A stretch of 51,721 bases of DNA from Amphimedon queenslandica. Lineage: Eukaryota; Porifera; Demospongiae; Haplosclerida; Niphatidae. The position numbers and the translations under genes are program-made. The stretch is from assembly GCF_000090795.2 (NCBI RefSeq), contig NW_003546593.1, positions 51,099-102,819 on the forward strand, given 5' to 3'. Shown piece by piece: positions 1 through 11,186 of this stretch (positions are counted from its first letter, which is position 1; each line of letters opens with the position of its first letter). The notes beneath the pieces were generated by a model. The model was not told where the DNA came from. It saw only the letters and a program-made list of their open reading frames with translations, and made no database searches.

Positions 1-236
1 GTACCTGATGGGCATGACTTTGGTTGTACTTTAGGACATAGAATATATCTTGTTTTACCAATTCCTCTAATGGTAACAGTCTGTCCTAAGTTACTAATGA
101 TACAGCATACTCTTAGATACAGTGATGGTTCATGTTTATATCCAGTACAATCAGCCATACAATAAGATCCTTCTCCTTCATCAATGGTAACTATTAAACA
201 CAGCAACAACAACTTAAAGATGAACATCTTTGACAT
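1..236 (-). CDS. Secreted cysteine-containing protein, 5' part, runs off the window
   Basis: An open reading frame runs from ATG at 234-236 leftward to base 1 without a stop, so the gene continues outside the window. It begins MSKMFIFKLLLLCLIVTI, a convincing signal peptide (basic start, Leu-rich core), followed by about 60 residues with Cys in SYCMADC, VCCI, ILCP and KSCP. This suggests a secreted, disulfide-bonded protein. An in-frame upstream ATG at 285-287 would add 17 residues before the hydrophobic core; I prefer the 236 start because it gives a normal signal peptide. I do not recognise the family. The gene may lie inside an intron of the mannosidase gene on the other strand, whose missing 5' exons are not seen in this window. 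Confidence 0.55.
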   Translation of the reverse strand, partial: MSKMFIFKLLLLCLIVTIDEGEGSYCMADCTGYKHEPSLYLRVCCIISNLGQTVTIRGIGKTRYILCPKVQPKSCPSG

Positions 237-576
237 TTCACTAGACTGTACGGGAGTTGAACAAGGACTGGAATTCAAGTCATCCATTTAATGAGTATTT
301 GCATCTGCACATGTTAGTGTAAATACATTACCAGTTAATTCCTACTGTTTAGATAACACCACCAATTAAATTATGCCACACATGATTGCTGCACTCTTAA
401 TTTGATTTTGTAGAAAATTGAAATGATAATTAATTGACCATTCCTTTGTATATTAGACTCTTAACTGATTCCTCATAGTCTCTAGTAGTACTAACAGGGT
501 TTAGTTTGAGGAGTATATAGTCTTGTTTAGTTACTATGTTGAGTCCTTTAGTTAGTATATACTTGTTAGTATTTAA

Positions 577-640
577 CATCTTTAACATTTTACTTGACTG
601 TACATGAGTTGACAAAGACTGGAATTAATGAAATGAATTA
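577..640 (-). pseudogene. Decayed duplicate of the 5' end of the secreted-protein gene
   Basis: The stretch 577-640 matches 225-290 closely on the minus strand (for example catctttaacattttact against catctttgacatttcact). It translates as STHVQSSKMLKM against STPVQSSEMSKM in the first copy. Downstream of this the reading frame (to about 430) has no hydrophobic signal core, so this copy looks non-functional or is a different 5' exon. It is a local duplication of one promoter-proximal segment; no whole second gene is visible. Confidence 0.45.
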
Positions 641-859
641 GTTACCTGCTTTTATAGAAAATCACAGTTAACCTACTTAATACTTATGATTATAATATTA
701 TTAGCTACCAGTAGCTGGAAAAGTTATTTATAAGTTTTATAATCAGTGGTTCCACTTTATTTTTTCCTACTACTTTTTTATTTTTAAAGTTGTCTTCTTC
801 TTTTATAATTTCTCTTTATATTTACTTGTTCTCCATTATCCTCCATTCCCTCACTGCAG

Positions 860-2335
860 GAACAGAGCAGGTATCATAATCTGATCCCAAAGTTCATCAA
901 TGCACAGACTGGCAGATTGAGGAACGATGACATGGTCACACTAGGAGCTAGAGCCGACAGTTATTATGAGTATTTATTTAAACTTTGGCTGCAAAGTGGG
1001 AAGAAGGAAGGAAAGTATGTGATGCAAAATTAAAATAATACAAAAATAATGATCGTTATAATGCATGTATGTACATATATCATGCTTGTAATTTGAAAAA
1101 TTGAAGTCGGAATCAGCTCAAACTTTCTACACAGCATAAGGACATCAATATGTATCAGAAAATGTAATAAAAATTGTGGGTGATTTCGGAGCCATTTTTT
1201 TAGAAAAAACCATGGGCTGTAGCCTTGGGTATTTTTCAGATTTTGGCTAATTTTTTATATGGCCGTAACTCAAAAAGTTAAAGTCTGAATTAGCTCAAAT
1301 TTTCTACATAGCATAAGTATATCAATATGTATTAGAAAATGTTTGATCCTACTCTTAATCACCTTTATTTTTAAAGATAAAATAAATTACTTTAACAGGT
1401 TTTTGAAGTGGTACTTGGAGACTGTTCAAGGTGTTGAAGAGGTCCTTCTTCGCGAATCTGAGCCAAACAAACTAACCTTTATTGGTGAAAGCAAAGGAGC
1501 CAGCTTTATACCTAAAATGGATCACTTGGTTTGCTTTTATGCCGGAGTCCTAGCCCTGGGATCTGAGCATGTCCAGCAACCATCACACATGAAGATTGGG
1601 AAGCAATTGATGTATACTTGTTGGCAGATGTATGAGAGAATGCCAACTGGTCTGAGTCCTGAGATTGTGTACTTCAATATTGATCCAAACAGCAAGAAAG
1701 ATGATATTTTTGTCAAGGTGTGTGTTGTATATATCAAATCTAATAACTTATACTTAAAATGTGATATTTTTTGCAAATCGGCTATTTAATTTGCGTTTTC
1801 ACCATTGCATTTTTAGCTCACTTTTTAGCATTATATTGATTATGAAAATTTGCAAAAATTAAACCTTTTAGCATTATATTGATTATGAAAATTTGCAAAA
1901 ATAAAACCTATAACATCTATAAACACTTAACCATTTTCTCAATCAAAATCTGCAAAAATGAAACTATCAAATATTTCACCATTTTATCTTCTGTTTCCTT
2001 AGATGAATGATAAGCACAATTTATTGCGACCAGAGACAGTGGAGTCTTTATTTGTTCTTTATCGACTCACAAAAGACCAGAAGTACAGAGACTGGGGCTG
2101 GAGGATATTCCAGTCCTTTGAAACTTACACAAAACTAGAAAATGGCTACAGCTCGATCAGCAACGTCCAGAACCCAGACAATCCAGGCTATCGCGACAAA
2201 ATGGAAAGCTTTTTTCTCGGAGAGACTCTGAAATATTTATTTTTATTATTTTGCGACGATGATTGGGTTTTACCGCTGGATGAGTGGGTATTTAATACCG
2301 AAGCACATCCGCTACCCATTTGGGTGACTAGATAA
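860..2335 (+). CDS. MAN1B1: ER mannosyl-oligosaccharide 1,2-alpha-mannosidase (GH47), C-terminal exons
   Basis: This enzyme trims one mannose from Man9GlcNAc2 N-glycans in the ER and early secretory pathway, and helps mark misfolded glycoproteins for degradation. Three exons are seen: 860-1014, 1399-1717 and 2003-2335 (stop TAG), all joined in frame. They give [11 protein letters not shown], then [16 protein letters not shown] and [10 protein letters not shown], then [39 protein letters not shown] and the closing TEAHPLPIW. From memory of the human enzyme, the Asp of KMDH, the Glu of RPET and the Thr of NTEAHP match catalytic and calcium-binding residues. The N-terminal half of the domain and the membrane anchor are not found between 240 and 860, so they lie left of the window or the copy is partial. 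AATAAA-like signals follow near 2453. Confidence 0.93.
1085..1345 (+). repeat. 178-bp family repeat, about 1.4 units, in a MAN1B1 intron
   Basis: Between the first two mannosidase exons lies one unit and part of a second of the repeat found as arrays at 5640-6590, 19090-20130 and 41300-41625. Diagnostic pieces are tcagctcaaactttctacac, accatgggctgtagccttgg and gtatttttcagattttggct. The second unit begins near 1260 and breaks off near 1345. Confidence 0.85.
1822..1908 (+). repeat. 43-bp direct duplication in a MAN1B1 intron
   Basis: The block with ttagcattatattgattatg is present twice in direct orientation with a 43-base offset (1825 and 1868), each followed by aaaatttgcaaaaat. It is a recent local duplication of AT-rich intronic sequence. 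Confidence 0.7.
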
Positions 2336-2634
2336 TGAAACTTTTAATAATATTATTTTGCATTCTAAATTATGCTCTTATATAAGTTACATAAACTTTG
2401 TAATGGTTTTGATTTACACTGATTATTATTTAAAGAGTCTCATTTATATAATTAAAATAAATATTACAATAATAAACAACAATAATAATATCACATTATA
2501 TAATAGTGTGGTGTCTTAGGTAGGTAGGTGCATATATTATTATTGTTATTATAGTTTATATGTGTTTAATGTTCCCTGAATGTTTATTAGGAGGAGGTAA
2601 TGGTTGTCTAAAAAAAGAGAAATACAATATAGTA

Positions 2635-2810
2635 TATAAGTGGTTTTTAGGGTTGCAAATTTTGCAGATTCCTTTCTGAATCAATCCACCAAGAAAACAA
2701 TTTAATACAGTACCCACATGGCACACAGTCCGATTTGCAAAATTATAATTCGTGAATTGGAAATTTAGTAGATTTCGCAAAATATAATTCCCTCAAAAAA
2801 CCCACTTATA
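2635..2810. mobile_element. MITE with imperfect ~20-bp terminal inverted repeats
   Basis: The left end reads tataagtggtttttaggg; the right end on the opposite strand reads tataagtgggttttttgagg. The interior is AT-rich, non-coding and contains gatttgcaaaatt and gatttcgcaaaat. The TATA at both outer ends is compatible with a TA target duplication. The hAT-type element at 2815 is inserted right at its right edge. Confidence 0.55.
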
Positions 2811-2814
2811 CAGC

Positions 2815-3080
2815 CAGGGCCGCCAATAGGCTACGTGGGGTCCAGGGCAAAAACTTTGATGGGGCCCCTACTAATACAAATCTCCCCCCTTATTAATAAC
2901 AGCGATTAACAAAATGGCCCAGCAAGAGTTAACTTTAAAAAGTTGTCATGATTCTTTGATCTTTTTCTGTGAAAAAACTATGCATACTTTACTACTGACC
3001 AGGTGCTTGGGGGCCCTCTATTGATTGGGGGCCCGGGGCAAAATGCCCCACCTGCCCCCCCCCCCCTATTGGCAGCCCTG
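2815..3080. mobile_element. hAT-type MITE, 266 bp, with 8-bp target duplication
   Basis: The left terminus cagggccgccaatagg and the right terminus cctattggcagccctg are inverted repeats with one mismatch in 16. The element is flanked on both sides by the identical 8-mer tatacagc (2807-2814 and 3081-3088). An 8-bp duplication with CAGGG-type termini is typical of the hAT superfamily. The interior is non-coding with G/C runs, so it is non-autonomous. Confidence 0.9.
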
Positions 3081-3127
3081 TATACAGCAGTAATAATATA
3101 CATTTATGTGTCCATTCAATATCAAAT

Positions 3128-6100
3128 TTACTTTGCTTGCTTTGAAGGTAGTTCCAGATACTCCACATCACTGACAATGCTTCCATAACTTGACTCCCTT
3201 CCACCTTCACTGAGCCCATACTCCAAACCCCCAGATCTGGTACCAGGACCACCAAATGAGAGAATAGGAATGGAAACCGGTTGCTGATGGCTGTAAGGTA
3301 GAGAAGAAGTCAAGGATGAGGTGGTGGGTAGTATGCTTGTCTTTTTTGTGGATGAGGTTACAGAGTGTATGGGCAGTGTTGAAGATATAGCAGAATAAGA
3401 TGAAGAGTGTGTTGAAGGGATGCTAGCTTTTGAGGTAGTGCTTGAAGCTACACTAGGAGTAGCTGATCCTTGAGATCCGGTAGTAAAGGTTGACTTGTTG
3501 CTGAGTGAATTATAATGTATGGAAGAAGCTATTGGTAGGGTGGTGGTTGAAGAAGGTAAAGATGACATGCTCTGAGCTACTGATGATCCAACTCTAGAGA
3601 TTGCAAGTTGTTCTCTTGTTTCCTCTAGCATTTGTCTCTCAACTGATAACTCAGCTGACAAAGAAGCAACTTGAGCTCTACACCTAGCAACTTCTTCTTG
3701 TCCAGTACCTTCTCTCAGCTCCAGTTCTTTTATCTGGGTCTCTAGTTTACTTATAAGTTCGTCACGGGTTTTAATCTCACCATCTCGAGCTCCTCCAGAC
3801 CTTTCAAGCTGCCGCTTGGTCTGCAAGAGCTCCTCTTGGAGTTGGTGGTTTTGCTGGAGGACCTGTTTGGTTTGCTCTTTGGAGATGTTTTCTCTTTGTT
3901 TAGTGTTTTCCAACTCAATCTCAAGGGACTCTCTTTGCTGCTCTAACTGATGCAGTCTAGTTGTGATACCCTGCAGGACAAAGGAAAGAAAGAAGAACAA
4001 AGTTACATGCATAAAGTGTAAAAAGGAAGGAAAATTGGAGGAAAGAAAAGAGATAATACTGTATACTGGGAAATTTTCGAGTAGCCAAATTTTTGCAGAT
4101 TTCGCGTTTTCTTGCTCTGTTGCGAAAATAAAAATCGTGAAATTCTGAATTTACATTGCCACATGGTGAGTTTACAAGCTATTGGTGAAAATATTATTTT
4201 GTGAAATCTTACAAATGCAAAATTCATGAAAATTTAGCCACGCAAAAATATCCCAGTATACGGTATATTACTGTGTCTTTATGACGAGGTCTTCTCAGAT
4301 CTTCTTCTAACTCCTGTATTGTCTAAATATAAAGAATTACATTGATACATAATAAAACTCTCTCTTCACTCACTTTGCATGCTTTGACATATTTCTGTGA
4401 GAGGTCTTCCATTTCTTGGGTCTGCTGCCTGAGGTCGGCTTGTCTCTGAGCTAAATTACGCTCCAGCTGAAGAGTCTTTGTAGCAGTCTCTGCTTGATGC
4501 CTCCGCAATAAAGCATCAAGATCCATTACCTAAAATATACAACAGGAAGTAAATGATAGAAGAAATAAATATAATTATAAAAATTATTTTTATCTACTCT
4601 CTATCTCAAATAGGAAGAGGCTACAGCTGCTAAGATATATTATATTATGAATGAAACAGCTACTATTGAAGCTCCTTATACATATAAAATGGCCAGAGGT
4701 TGATTAATATAATTTAGAAAGGTTAGATGTTCTCTCTGTCTCACTTGCTGTGATCTTTTATTAAGTTCTTGTTGCATCTCATTGATGGATGCTTCCATGG
4801 AGAGTCTATCAGTGTCACTTGATTTCTCAACTGTCCTCAGAGTCTCTCGTAATCCCTCAACCTCTCTCACCTTCTCATCAAAACTTAACTGAACCTGGAT
4901 AGATAAAAATACATTAAATATTATTATCATAGTATTGCAGTGATTATTTAAATTATTAGTTGCTATGAAACAAGCTAGGTTACATTAAGACATAGAAAAA
5001 TTGTATTTTTGATACATACTTTGCAAAAATTAAAAAAATATAATTGTTCTTCTACCTCTTTTATTTTCGAATGAAGTCTCTCCCTCTCTGCCCTCCATTC
5101 CTCTGATCTCTGCTGCATCTCAGACAACTGCTGGTTACACTGCTGCAGTCTCTTCTTCATCTCGCTCCTCTCGCCCTTCCACCTCTCACTCTCTCTCTCC
5201 ATTGCCTCTCTCCCTCGCTGATGCTCCTGTCTCAACTTCTGCTGCTCTGCCAAAGACTGACGAAGAACACTCACTTCTCCCTCAAGCTGACTGGCAAGGA
5301 GTGACGAGTGTTGAAGCGAATTCAGTCGGTCCATGAGCGACGATATCTCTTCGTTGGCTCGTTCGAGTTTCTCGACAAGTTTCCGTTTTGCTGTTTCATT
5401 TTCTTCAAGTTGATCTCGATGTTTCATGCTCTCTCTTTTCTCGTCAGAGTTGTGCATTTGAAGCTGCTCCTGGTATAGTTCTATTTCTTCCTGGAGCTGT
5501 CGTATTAGTTTGTTATTAGCTAGCATGTCATCTTTGCATTGAACCAACTGCTTACTGGACACTTCAACCTGTAAGGATTGCCTGTATCATTATTGTTACT
5601 AACTAATATGAAATGTACAATGTAGTATTCTAATATAAAAAGCAAAGACTATAGCCCATGGTTTTTTCTGAATAATGGCTCCGAAATCACCCCAAATTTT
5701 TATTACATTTTCTGATACATATTGATGTCCTTATGCTGTGTAGAAAGTTTGAGCTGATTCCGACTTCAATTTTTTGAGTTACAACCATTTTAAAAAATGA
5801 GCTAAAATCTGAAAAATATCCAAGGCTATAGCCCATTTAAATCGGGTCATCACCCTCAAATCTCATTAAAAAAGATATGGTAATTTACACAAAGGAGCAT
5901 AATAATAATAATACATTAGCCTAATGGTTTTTTCCAAAAAATGGCTCCAAAATCACCTCCAATTTTTATTACATTTTCTGATACATATTGATGTGCTTAT
6001 GCTACGTAGAAAGTTTGAGTTGATTCCGACTTCAACTTTTTGAGTTATGGCCATTTTAAAAATGAGCTAAAATCTGAAAAATACCCAAGGCTATAGCCCA

Positions 6101-7483
6101 TGGTTTTTTCTAAAAAATGGCTCCGAAATCACCTCAAATTTTTATTACGTTTTCTGATACATATTGATGTACTTATGCTGTGTAGAAAGTTTGAGCTAAT
6201 TCCGACTTCAATTTTTTGAGTTATGGCCATTTTAAAAAAGTAGCCAAAATCTGAAAAATACCCAAGGCTATAGCCCATGGTTTTTTCCAAAAAATGGCTC
6301 CAAAATCACCCCCAAATTTTTATTAGATTTTCTGATACATATTGATGTACTTATGCTGTATAGAAAGTTTGAGCTGATTCCGACTTCAATTTTTCGAGTT
6401 ACGGCCATTTTAAAAAATGAGCCAAAATCTGAAAAATACCCAAGGCTATAGCCCATGATTTTTTCCAAAAAATGGCTCCGAAATCACCCCCAATTTTTAT
6501 TACATTTTCTGATACATATTGATGTACTTATGCTGCGTAGAAAGTTTGAGCTGATTCCGACTTCAATTTTTCAAGTTACGTCCATTTTAAAAAAAACACA
6601 GAGATGCTATCATTAAATGATTATTACCAAATCTATTTATAGTAACAGCCAAAAAGTAATGGTATTACCAAATCTATTTATAGTAACAGCTAAACAGTGA
6701 TGGTATTATCAGTACCTGATAGTGTAATTGCTCTATCTGTTTGTCCTTGCTATCACTGTCATTCTCGACTTGTTTCAAACAAGAGTCAAGTTGTTTCTGA
6801 CACGATTTTAATTCTTTCTTTAAATTGACGACCTTTCCTTGCCCCTCCTCCACCTCCACCTGGAGTCTCTCCATTGCTAACCTGAGGAAAGAGGATAAGA
6901 GAGAGAGAGGTGGGAACGAGGGGAGGTACCTGTGACTTCCTTTCTCCTGCTCCAGTTGCGATAATAATTTTGTTACGTTTTCAGTTAAAACTTTCACTTC
7001 AGTTTGACTTCCTGGTAATAATAATAATATTATCGATTATTATTAATAATATTGACGATTATCGACAAGACGTTAACAGAAGAAGTTTCGCCACAAAAAA
7101 ATTGCAAATTACAACATAAAATTTATTTTTCATTTCTCTCTCTCTCTCTGACCTTTAACTTCGGTTTTCAACTTCTTAATAATGTCTTCCTTCTTCTTCA
7201 GCTCATTCTTCATCCCGTTCACCATACTCTCCAACTCGTTAATCTGCTGCGTGTGAACCGCCTTCATACGGCCCATGTCACTACGGAAACACATCGTCAC
7301 GGCAACCAATAACCCCACCCACTCACCTAGCCGCCTTCTCCTGGACCTGATGCAAGTGTAGAGTGCTTGAGGACTTTTCCTGTGCCAGTTTTGATTTTAA
7401 ATGAGTCAATTCTTCGACGTGAGCCTCCGCCTGTTTGGTCTTAGTAGCCAACTGGCCTTCTATGACATGGACCTGATGATGAT

Positions 7484-7549
<66 letters not shown>

Positions 7550-8221
7550 GTTGATAAAGTGATATAAGAGTTGTGAAATTGAAAAAGGAGAGAGAAAAAA
7601 AAGATTACTTCTTTCTCTAATTTCCTTATCTTAATCCTCGCCCTCTCCAATTCAACAGCTGGACTACTCCCTCCATTAGTGTCCAGTACGCTGGAATAAG
7701 CCGAATTAAAAGTAGCGCCTGTTCTATTAGTCATAGAATAACTTGAGATCGGCTCACGGGCAGACTTGACACTGGACAGACTGGTATTACTGGTTGATAG
7801 GGACCGGTTTAAACTGCTCAGACCAGTTGTGTCGTAATGTCGTTGGGATTTGGAAAAATGGGTGGAGCTTTTGCTGCCGGAGGCGAGAGACCCTGACGTG
7901 TGATAGGAAGACTTGGTGGGGAGTAGAGCGTTGCCACGCCAACTGAGAGAAGAGAGAGACTAAAAATAAAAAAGAGAAAATTAAATAAATAAAAATTATT
8001 TGTTAATGAACATGCAATTAATAATGGGCGGGCTTACTCTTTCAGGTTCGTCTCCACCCATTGCTCCGCCCATTCCCCTTGTGGCTGATTTGTTTGTTTT
8101 CTGAGCTACTTCAGCTCTCAGTCGCCTACAAATAACAACAACATTAATGGAATTACCATATAAGGAAGTGAATACATACGGAGGGATTATACTTAATATA
8201 TCAGTGACAACACACAATGTC

Positions 8222-8281
<60 letters not shown>

Positions 8282-9276
8282 TCTCTCTCTCCCTCCCTCC
8301 CTCTCTCTCTCTCTGTCTCTGTCTCTGTCTCTCCCTCCCTCCCTCCCTCCCTCTCTCTCTTTCTCCCCCCTCTCCCTTACCTGCATTCTTCTTGCACCCC
8401 CAGTAGCTCCTCTTGTAACAGTTTCTGTTTCACACTCCATTCCTGTGCCTCATTAGTTGAGTGACCACTCCTTCCTTTACGAGAGGAGGAGGAGGAGGAG
8501 GAGGAAGAGGAGGGGACAGAGAGCGAAGGGCCGTTGCTAATGTGGGTACTATCAATCTGAAGGAGTGAAAGAAAGAAGACATCAAATAAAAGTTTGATGG
8601 TGGAAAATTAATGGAATTTTATTTTAGTGACACACGTGCTATTCTATATCACTCACACCTACATGTAAAAATAATTCCCTCCATTTTGACTGCTAAATCC
8701 CTCATTATAAAAAATTCCAATACATTGTAATATCATGATAGAATCGGCAATATTATGAAAGCTATCAAAATTTCTTAAAGTATAATCATAATTTTTTTCA
8801 CTCTTTTAAAGTATTCAAAATGTTTTGACTATCACAATTAACACAAAAGCCACTAAAATCACAAACAAAAAAAAAGCACAAAAATCCAACAGAAAAGAAT
8901 CTTCCATTTCTAAACTGTTACCTTTAATGGCTGGCGGCCCAACTGTGACGACACTATGGATGGTCCTAATAAATCATTAGCAGACGTATAATAAGGTACT
9001 TCGTTCTGACCAACCCTCTCGCTCGACACCTATACAAATTATGGTTATGGTGAATCATGTGATTATCACGTGACTTACGCTGATCCTAGGGCTGGATGTT
9101 TTAATGGATGAGGCTAAAGGTGTTATGTTTGCAGGTGGATCTTCCATCGGGTTAAAATCTATCCTCGGGGAACTGAGACATAAAATTAACATAAAATAAG
9201 TGAAAAATAATATTATGAAAGAGAATTACCTGTAATATGGCCTGCTAGATCCACTTGTCGATAAAATCTCATCCAT
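3128..9276 (-). CDS. Large multi-exon coiled-coil protein, family not recognised
   Basis: The start is chosen at ATG 9274-9276 (MDEILSTSGSSRPYY) and the stop is at 3128-3130. About 17 exons can be read. The last ones are well fixed: 6716-6881, 5056-5568, 4745-4894, 4374-4530, about 4275-4323 (IQELEEDLRRPRHKD) and 3128-3970. The N-terminal third is Ser-rich and low complexity (a run of serines near 8490, SSLSWRGNALLPTKSSYH). From about 7700 leftward the protein is heptad-rich coiled coil (ELERARIKIRKLEKE, QLQEEIELYQEQLQMH, EMQQRSEEWRAERERL). The C-terminus is again Ser/Thr-rich and ends LELPSKQAK. The architecture resembles centrosomal or cytoskeletal scaffold proteins, but I cannot name an orthologue. 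It shares a 103-bp upstream region with a ciliary STPGR gene, which hints at a ciliary or centriolar role. Introns carry MITEs, 178-bp repeats and microsatellites. Confidence 0.8.
4059..4263. mobile_element. MITE with TA duplication (Tc1/mariner-like ends), in an intron
   Basis: The left end ctgtatactgggaaatttt and the reverse complement of the right end, ccgtatactgggatatttt, are near-perfect inverted repeats. TA stands on both sides (4057-4058 and 4264-4265). The 205-bp interior is AT-rich and non-coding. It sits in an intron of the coiled-coil gene, just left of the IQELEEDL exon. Confidence 0.75.
5640..6590 (-). repeat. Tandem array of the 178-bp repeat, five or six units, intronic
   Basis: The motif gctatagcccatggtttttt recurs with spacing of 177-178 bp (gcccat at 6096, 6273 and 6451; earlier, more diverged units near 5654 and 5827). 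Each unit also carries tttctgatacatattgatgt and gagctgattccgacttcaat. The units lie in a single intron of the coiled-coil gene, between the exons ending at 5568 and starting at 6716. Because 178 is not divisible by three, reading frames across units are accidental. Confidence 0.95.
7488..7548. repeat. (AAT)n microsatellite, about 20 units
   Basis: An uninterrupted run of taa trinucleotides in an intron of the coiled-coil gene. The poly-Leu and poly-Asn open frames across it are artefacts. Confidence 0.97.
8222..8375. repeat. (CT)n/(CCT)n microsatellite, intronic
   Basis: A long pyrimidine run on the plus strand immediately left of the exon at about 8381-8455. In the sense of the minus-strand gene it is a GA-rich tract directly after a 5' splice site (gtaaggg). 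Confidence 0.95.
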
Positions 9277-9379
9277 TGTAATGTGAAGGTGGCTAAAGGG
9301 TTAAATTTAAAGTGGGTGTGTCTAGTGTTAATAGGCGTGGTCAGTAGGTTTGCAGCGCGTTGGGCGTGGCTGTGTCGAT
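9277..9379. promoter_or_regulatory. Shared upstream region of coiled-coil and STPGR genes
   Basis: Only 103 bp separate two divergent start codons. The segment has no TATA box but holds three KLF/Sp-like G-rich boxes: gtgggtgtg (about 9313), ggcgtggtc (about 9334) and gggcgtggct (about 9362). A bidirectional promoter is inferred from the spacing. Confidence 0.5.
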
Positions 9380-10823
9380 ATGGCAGCTAACGATTTCTTT
9401 CGAGACAGGAATTGCTCCGTTACACCAAGTGGAAGACCAGCAACAAGGGCCAGGAAAGCAGCAATGCTCCTATCAAAGTATGCAATAGCTAGAAACTACT
9501 TAAATCTGCAATAAATTTACACTTTCTCTTTAAAAAAACAAACAGTCAGTCCATTGATAATAATTTTGTTTTCTTCTGTTAGTAACCAGCATCCTGGATC
9601 TCTCCAGCTCCTTGCCAGTAAACCAAAGCCCACACAAATAATGAGTAAATAATAACAATCATACTAATAATCTGCTTTGTGTTAGATCTCAGATAGATCT
9701 AAATCTGCAGCACAGTTTTGCTGTATTGCATCTCTTTTATTTTCACAATCCCTTACTGCAGGTTTAGAAGAGTGTAGAGATGCAAGGCCTCCATTGCCAA
9801 TGGAGCAGATACAGACTCCTTCTCCTTGCACTTATAACTACTTTACGTCGTTTTTCTGCGGGAACAGGAGGCCATTGTCAACTCGTACTTCCTGCATACC
9901 TCACTGCAGTAGTTTTGCTTCATCTACTATATCATCATCATCTAGATCCACAGGTAAGTCCAATAAATGGCTATTGCTAGCATCAAAAATGATACCGTAC
10001 AACTAAAAGTTATTCCAGCTCCTGAAAAGCTGCAAAAATTTGTTCCTTGAGCTAGGTGCGTTTATGAAAAGTAAAATTTGCAAAAAAGCAATTGCGCATG
10101 TTCACTGAAAGCTGAGAGCACTTTTAGCATTAGGAATTAAAAGCAAAATCTAGTGTATAGCATGACCTATTGTAATGTTCCTTTTAATTTATAGATAGCA
10201 GCAGCAAGAAGAGTTTGGAGCTACTAAGTAATAATCTTTGGATTCACAAAACTGCAGGCAAGCACCAAAAGGTGAGAGAGATTGAGGAGTGAGTGATAAA
10301 AGCTGCAAAAGAAAGTCTGTAAGAGTGAGAACTAACACCAGAAAGTATATAATAGTTGATGTCCATGCAGAAAGTGATGGAATAAATATTTTTATTTCTG
10401 ATAGAGACCTGATGCATGTACATATTCACTGCCAAAACTCATTGGTTCCAACACATCTTCTACTAAAAGCTCTCCCTCCTATTCAATGGGAGGTAATGCA
10501 GGAACAAGAATATACATAAGTAAGAACTGTATTAAGTTAAAAGTGATATTGGCATTCTCTTCAAGCTGATTCACCATCTCCAAATGCTTATGACGTCTCA
10601 ATTGCAAACAGGGTCAAATTTAAAACACTTCCAGCTTATTCAATACATCCACAACACAGAGGAAAGAGGCGACCAGGTATGAAAAAAATTAAGTCAAGAA
10701 CTATTCATGTCCTTCTCTTTGTACATTGTAGTTTCTACTCCAGGCCCAGCTCATTACCATCCTCAAGCTAACTGCGTATTGAGACAGTATCCAGCCTTTT
10801 CATTTCGTACCAAAAACCAATAA
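9380..10823 (+). CDS. STPGR / ODF3-like (SHIPPO repeat) protein, probably ciliary microtubule associated
   Basis: Exon 1 (9380-9477) encodes MAANDFFRDRNCSVTPSGRP and joins in frame to an exon starting at about 9583 (NNQHPGSLQLLASKPKPTQ). The exon at about 9762-9951 encodes PPLPMEQIQTPSP. Later blocks encode VRTNTRKYIIVDVHAES, DSPSPNAYDVSIANRVKFK and finally STPGPAHYHPQANCV then PAFSFRTKNQ with a stop at 10821-10823. SPSPNAYDV and STPGPAHYHP followed by FSFRTK are the STPG repeat signature of proteins that line ciliary and sperm-tail microtubules. The splice junction between the exon ending near 10270 and the block starting near 10303 could not be placed in frame by eye, so that intron model is uncertain. 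The last exons are solid. Confidence 0.7.
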
Positions 10824-11186
10824 CCACCAAGATCTATAAATCAGAAATCACACACATAATGATAATAATCTCTCTAAACACATTTTTATAATGCTATCAT
10901 AATCAATCATAAATAATTATTCTAAATAATAATAAGATGAAGTAATAGCAGAGAGAGAGAGAGAGAGGGAGAGAAAGAACAGACAAAGGAAGTTATGAAT
11001 TCATGAGGATATGCATAGAAGAAGAGTCAAAAACATAAAATTGTTTAAATTCACTCGCAAATGACAGAGAGGGAGAGAGAGAGAGGTGACAAAGACTGAA
11101 CGAACTAACAGTATATCAATAATAATTTAGAAGAATACATTGTCTTGTTATTCTTACGCTATGCAATAATAATAAATAGTTCTAGT
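10824..11186. other. Convergent intergenic spacer, AT-rich with GA tracts
   Basis: This spacer lies between the ends of the STPGR and CDK1 genes. It holds AT-rich DNA, AATAAT runs and two short GA microsatellites (about 10951-10975 and 11067-11085). I see no gene or structured RNA. Confidence 0.7.

Noticed and set aside
6268..6468. 66-aa frame on the minus strand inside the 178-bp array
   Set aside because: It is longer than one unit and the period is not a multiple of three, so the frame shifts between units; it is repeat sequence and not a gene.
8147..8464. Open frames rich in Leu-Ser or Arg-Glu over CT/GA repeats (also 25623-25900, 28309-28539, 31395-31824)
   Set aside because: Pure translation of dinucleotide microsatellites; all lie in introns and no splice or conservation supports them, except the GCAT exon parts contained in the same frames.
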